From NCBI GenBank assembly GCA_016234735.1, contig JACRAN010000105.1:1-41198 (forward strand): 41,198 nucleotides of DNA, read 5' to 3'. This DNA is from Bacteroidota bacterium (lineage in GTDB: Bacteria > Bacteroidota > Bacteroidia > Chitinophagales > Saprospiraceae). The notes under the pieces are model-generated. The model searched no databases and was not told where the DNA came from. It saw nothing but the letters and a program-made list of their open reading frames with translations. Below are positions 38,927 through 41,198 of this stretch, in pieces (positions within the stretch are counted from its first letter, which is position 1; each line of letters opens with the position of its first letter). A program made the position numbers and the translations under genes.

Positions 38927-41198
38927 TCACGGATTAGCAACTACGTCCCGGATTGTTTGCAGCACCTGTCGGGCGGCTTTCAGGTTTTTCACATTTTCTT
39001 TAACGAAAATAAGGCTGCGGTTGGTTTTTTTAAGTGAGAAACCCTGCTTTTCGCCTTGCGTGGCAATGTACTGAAATACTTGCTGAAAAACGGCACTGTC
39101 ATAAAACGGCGACTGCGGGTTCTCCACAAAAAAGCAACGCAACTTGTTCTCCTTCAGTACGATACGCTCGAAGCCCAACTCCCTCGCTACCCAGCGCAGC
39201 CGCAGTCCGTCGAACAGTTCCTGCACGGGTGCTGGCACCTTGCCGAAGCGGTCCCGCAACTGCTCGCCGAACTGCCCCAAGTCAGCCTCGCCCTCGATGG
39301 CATCGATGGCCGTGTACAAAATCAGGCGCTCCGAGATGCTGCTCACGTAGTCGTCGGGGATGTGCATCTCCACGTCCGTGTCGATGTTCACGTCCCGCAC
39401 GAATGTTTTTTTCTTCGCCATCTCCTCCCGGAACACGTCCTTGAAATCCGTCTCCTTCAACTCCTGCACGGCCTCTTCGAGGATCCGCTGGAACGTCTCG
39501 TAGCCGATGTCGGCGATGAAGCCGCTCTGCTCGGCCCCCAACAGGTTGCCCGCCCCCCGGATGTCGAGGTCCCGCATGGCAATCTCAAACCCGCTGCCCA
39601 ACTCGTTGTGCTCCTCGATGGTGCGCAGGCGTTTGCGGGCATCGTGCGTGAGCACGGACATGGGCGGAGTGAAAAGGTAGCAATACGCCTTTTTGTTCGA
39701 GCGCCCGATGCGGCCCCGCAACTGGTGCAGGTCGCTCAGGCCGAACTCGTGGGCGGCGTTGATTATCATCGTGTTGGCGTTCGGGATGTCGAGGCCCGTT
39801 TCGATGATGTTGGTGCAAACGAGCACGTCGTATTTTTTGTCGATGAAATCAATCAACGTGCTTTCCAGGTGGTCGGATTCCATCTGGCCGTGCGCCGTCG
39901 CCACGTCCACATCGGGGCAGAGGCGCTTGATGAGTGTGGCCATGTCGGGCAGCGTTTTCACCCGGTTGTGTACAAAAAAAACCTGCCCACCCCGGTACAC
40001 TTCCTTGTAAATCGCATCCTTGATGAGCGCCTCGTTCAGCACCCTGATTTCGGTGTGGATGGGCTGGCGGTTGGGCGGCGGCGTGCGGATGATGCTCAGG
40101 TCACGGGCGGCCATCAGTGAGAACTGCAACGTGCGGGGGATGGGCGTGGCCGTCAGCGTCAGCGTGTCCACGTTCACTTTCATATTGCGCAGTTTTTCTT
40201 TGGCGGTCACGCCGAATTTTTGCTCCTCGTCAATCACCAGCAGCCCCAGGTCTTTGAACTTCAAATCCTGGCTCAACAGGGCGTGGGTGCCGATGAGGAT
40301 GTCCACCTTGCCCAGCCTGGTATTTTCAAAAATCTCCTTTTTTTCTTTGGCGCTTTTGAAACGGTTGACGTATTCGATTTTCAGGTCGAATTGCGCCAGC
40401 CGGTCATTGAACGTCTTGAAATGTTGCAGCGCCAGGATGGTCGTCGGCACCAGCACAGCCACCTGCTTGCCGTCCGTCACCGCTTTGAACGCCGCCCGGA
40501 TGGCCACCTCCGTTTTCCCAAAACCCACGTCGCCGCAGATGAGTCGGTCCATCGGGTAGGGCTTCTGCATGTCCTCCTTCACGTCGATGGTCGCCTTCTC
40601 CTGGTCGGGCGTGTCTTCGTAAATGAACGACGCTTCGAGTTCGGCTTGCAGGTAGTTGTCGGGCGGAAAGGCGTGGCCCGGCGAGGCTTTGCGGAGCGCA
40701 TACAATTTGATGAGTTCCTTCGCAATGTCCTTGACCTTCTTCTTGGCCTTGTTTTTCAGCGTCTGCCAGGTATCCGAGCCGAGTTTGTTGAGGGCAGGCG
40801 GCGTACCGTCCTTGCTGGTGAATTTCGAAATTTTGTGCAACGAATTGATGCCCACGTAGAGCACGTCGTTGTTTTTGTAAAAAATGCGCACCGACTCCTG
40901 TGTGTGGCCGTTCACCGTTATTTTTTCCAGCCCGGAATACCTGCCAACCCCGTGGTCGATGTGGACGACGAAATCGCCCGATTGCAACTCCCGCAACAGC
41001 TTGAGGTTCAATGCCTTGTCCGCCGTGAAGCCCTGCCGCAGGCGGTAGTGGTGGTGCCGCTGGAAAATCTGGTGGTCGGTGTAGCAGGCGATTTTCAGGT
41101 CGAGGTCGATGAAGCCCTCGTGGATGGCCTTCATCACCGGCTCGAATTTGATGTTGGCCGCCCCCTCCGAAATGTCCTCGAAAATGGCGTAGAACCGC
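38927..41198 (-). CDS. mfd: Transcription-repair coupling factor, 5' end beyond window
   Basis: About 757 residues from the C-terminal part of Mfd, the factor that removes stalled RNA polymerase and recruits UvrA. The RNA polymerase-interacting domain is near VVHIDHGVGRYSGLEKI. The translocase motor then shows Walker A in LICGDVGFGKTEVAIRAAF, DEEQ in VIDEEQKFG, TATPIPRTL, and motif VI LHQLRGRIGRSNKKAYCYL. The TRCF C-terminal domain ends near the stop at 38927. The frame stays open to position 41198 (RFYAIFEDI), so the UvrB-like N-terminal domains lie outside the window. Confidence 0.95.
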   Translation of the reverse strand, partial: RFYAIFEDISEGAANIKFEPVMKAIHEGFIDLDLKIACYTDHQIFQRHHHYRLRQGFTADKALNLKLLRELQSGDFVVHIDHGVGRYSGLEKITVNGHTQESVRIFYKNNDVLYVGINSLHKISKFTSKDGTPPALNKLGSDTWQTLKNKAKKKVKDIAKELIKLYALRKASPGHAFPPDNYLQAELEASFIYEDTPDQEKATIDVKEDMQKPYPMDRLICGDVGFGKTEVAIRAAFKAVTDGKQVAVLVPTTILALQHFKTFNDRLAQFDLKIEYVNRFKSAKEKKEIFENTRLGKVDILIGTHALLSQDLKFKDLGLLVIDEEQKFGVTAKEKLRNMKVNVDTLTLTATPIPRTLQFSLMAARDLSIIRTPPPNRQPIHTEIRVLNEALIKDAIYKEVYRGGQVFFVHNRVKTLPDMATLIKRLCPDVDVATAHGQMESDHLESTLIDFIDKKYDVLVCTNIIETGLDIPNANTMIINAAHEFGLSDLHQLRGRIGRSNKKAYCYLFTPPMSVLTHDARKRLRTIEEHNELGSGFEIAMRDLDIRGAGNLLGAEQSGFIADIGYETFQRILEEAVQELKETDFKDVFREEMAKKKTFVRDVNIDTDVEMHIPDDYVSSISERLILYTAIDAIEGEADLGQFGEQLRDRFGKVPAPVQELFDGLRLRWVARELGFERIVLKENKLRCFFVENPQSPFYDSAVFQQVFQYIATQGEKQGFSLKKTNRSLIFVKENVKNLKAARQVLQTIRDVVANP

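Noticed and set aside
1-41198. CRISPR array or insertion sequence
   Set aside because: No regularly spaced direct repeats and no transposase or integrase frame are present; the repeats seen are single hairpins.

Overview
The window is chromosomal DNA of a member of the Bacteroidota, most likely a Saprospiria-like lineage (inference). Several things point there. There is a type-I ('mitochondrial-like') citrate synthase, a LytS/LytTR two-component pair, RicT beside DNA polymerase III delta', a pheT/zapA/rny neighbourhood, a DUF4199-like membrane protein, a DUF6089-like outer-membrane protein and a DUF3109 protein. Mevalonate-pathway genes are present (type-2 IPP isomerase, class-II HMG-CoA reductase). 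Promoters match the Bacteroidota consensus TTTG-N19-TAnnTTTG, seen exactly upstream of the ppiD-like gene and nearly exactly upstream of the 32.1-32.9 kb gene. Most of the DNA is moderately GC-rich; two stretches are clearly AT-rich and look acquired (about 3.5-4.95 kb and 27.1-28.0 kb).

Layout. 1-470: 3' half of a tRNA-Val gene, its terminator, a small GIY-YIG nuclease gene, then a second, structurally defective copy of the tRNA 3' half with a related terminator. 540-3220: a four-helix membrane protein, a secreted M28/glutaminyl-cyclase-like lipoprotein, a convergent methyltransferase and a DUF4926 protein flanked by hairpin repeats. 3.5-4.95 kb: an AT-rich two-gene unit (four-helix membrane protein plus metallo-beta-lactamase-fold hydrolase), followed by a pseudogene. 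5.4-12 kb, minus strand: lpdA, ricT, holB, a frameshifted glutathione peroxidase and a LytTR regulator/LytS kinase pair. 12.1-17.6 kb: an Fe(II)/2-oxoglutarate oxygenase, a minus-strand McrB-N-domain-like protein, then a plus-strand run of metallophosphoesterase, methionine aminotransferase-like enzyme and acyl-CoA ligase. 17.7-23.2 kb, minus strand: pheT, a DUF433/DUF5615 toxin-antitoxin-like pair, a coiled-coil ZapB-like protein, zapA and rny. 23.3-29.8 kb: a small membrane protein, an XRE/ScfR-type regulator, the mevalonate genes mvaA and fni with an AT-rich membrane gene between them, and a Uma2 nuclease. 29.9-41.2 kb: an SMP-30-like lipoprotein, an ECF sigma factor with a likely anti-sigma partner, a polytopic membrane protein, a SurA/PpiD-like foldase, citrate synthase, a small periplasmic protein, a DUF3109 protein, an outer-membrane barrel and mfd, which is cut by the window end.

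The most unusual signal is a family of inverted repeats, each built from a 7-10-base word repeated two to four times in one arm and mirrored in the other (arms 23-34 bp, at most two mismatches per pair). The word differs at every site. Four such elements occupy the four consecutive gaps between lpdA, ricT, holB, gpx and the LytTR gene, each abutting the stop codon of the gene on its right. One lies between divergent genes, and one lies in frame inside pheT, adding residues to the protein. They lack the U-tract of ordinary terminators. Other points of interest are the nuclease gene lodged between two copies of a tRNA 3' half, the AT-rich membrane-protein/MBL pair, and the toxin-antitoxin-like pair inside the pheT-zapA-rny run.
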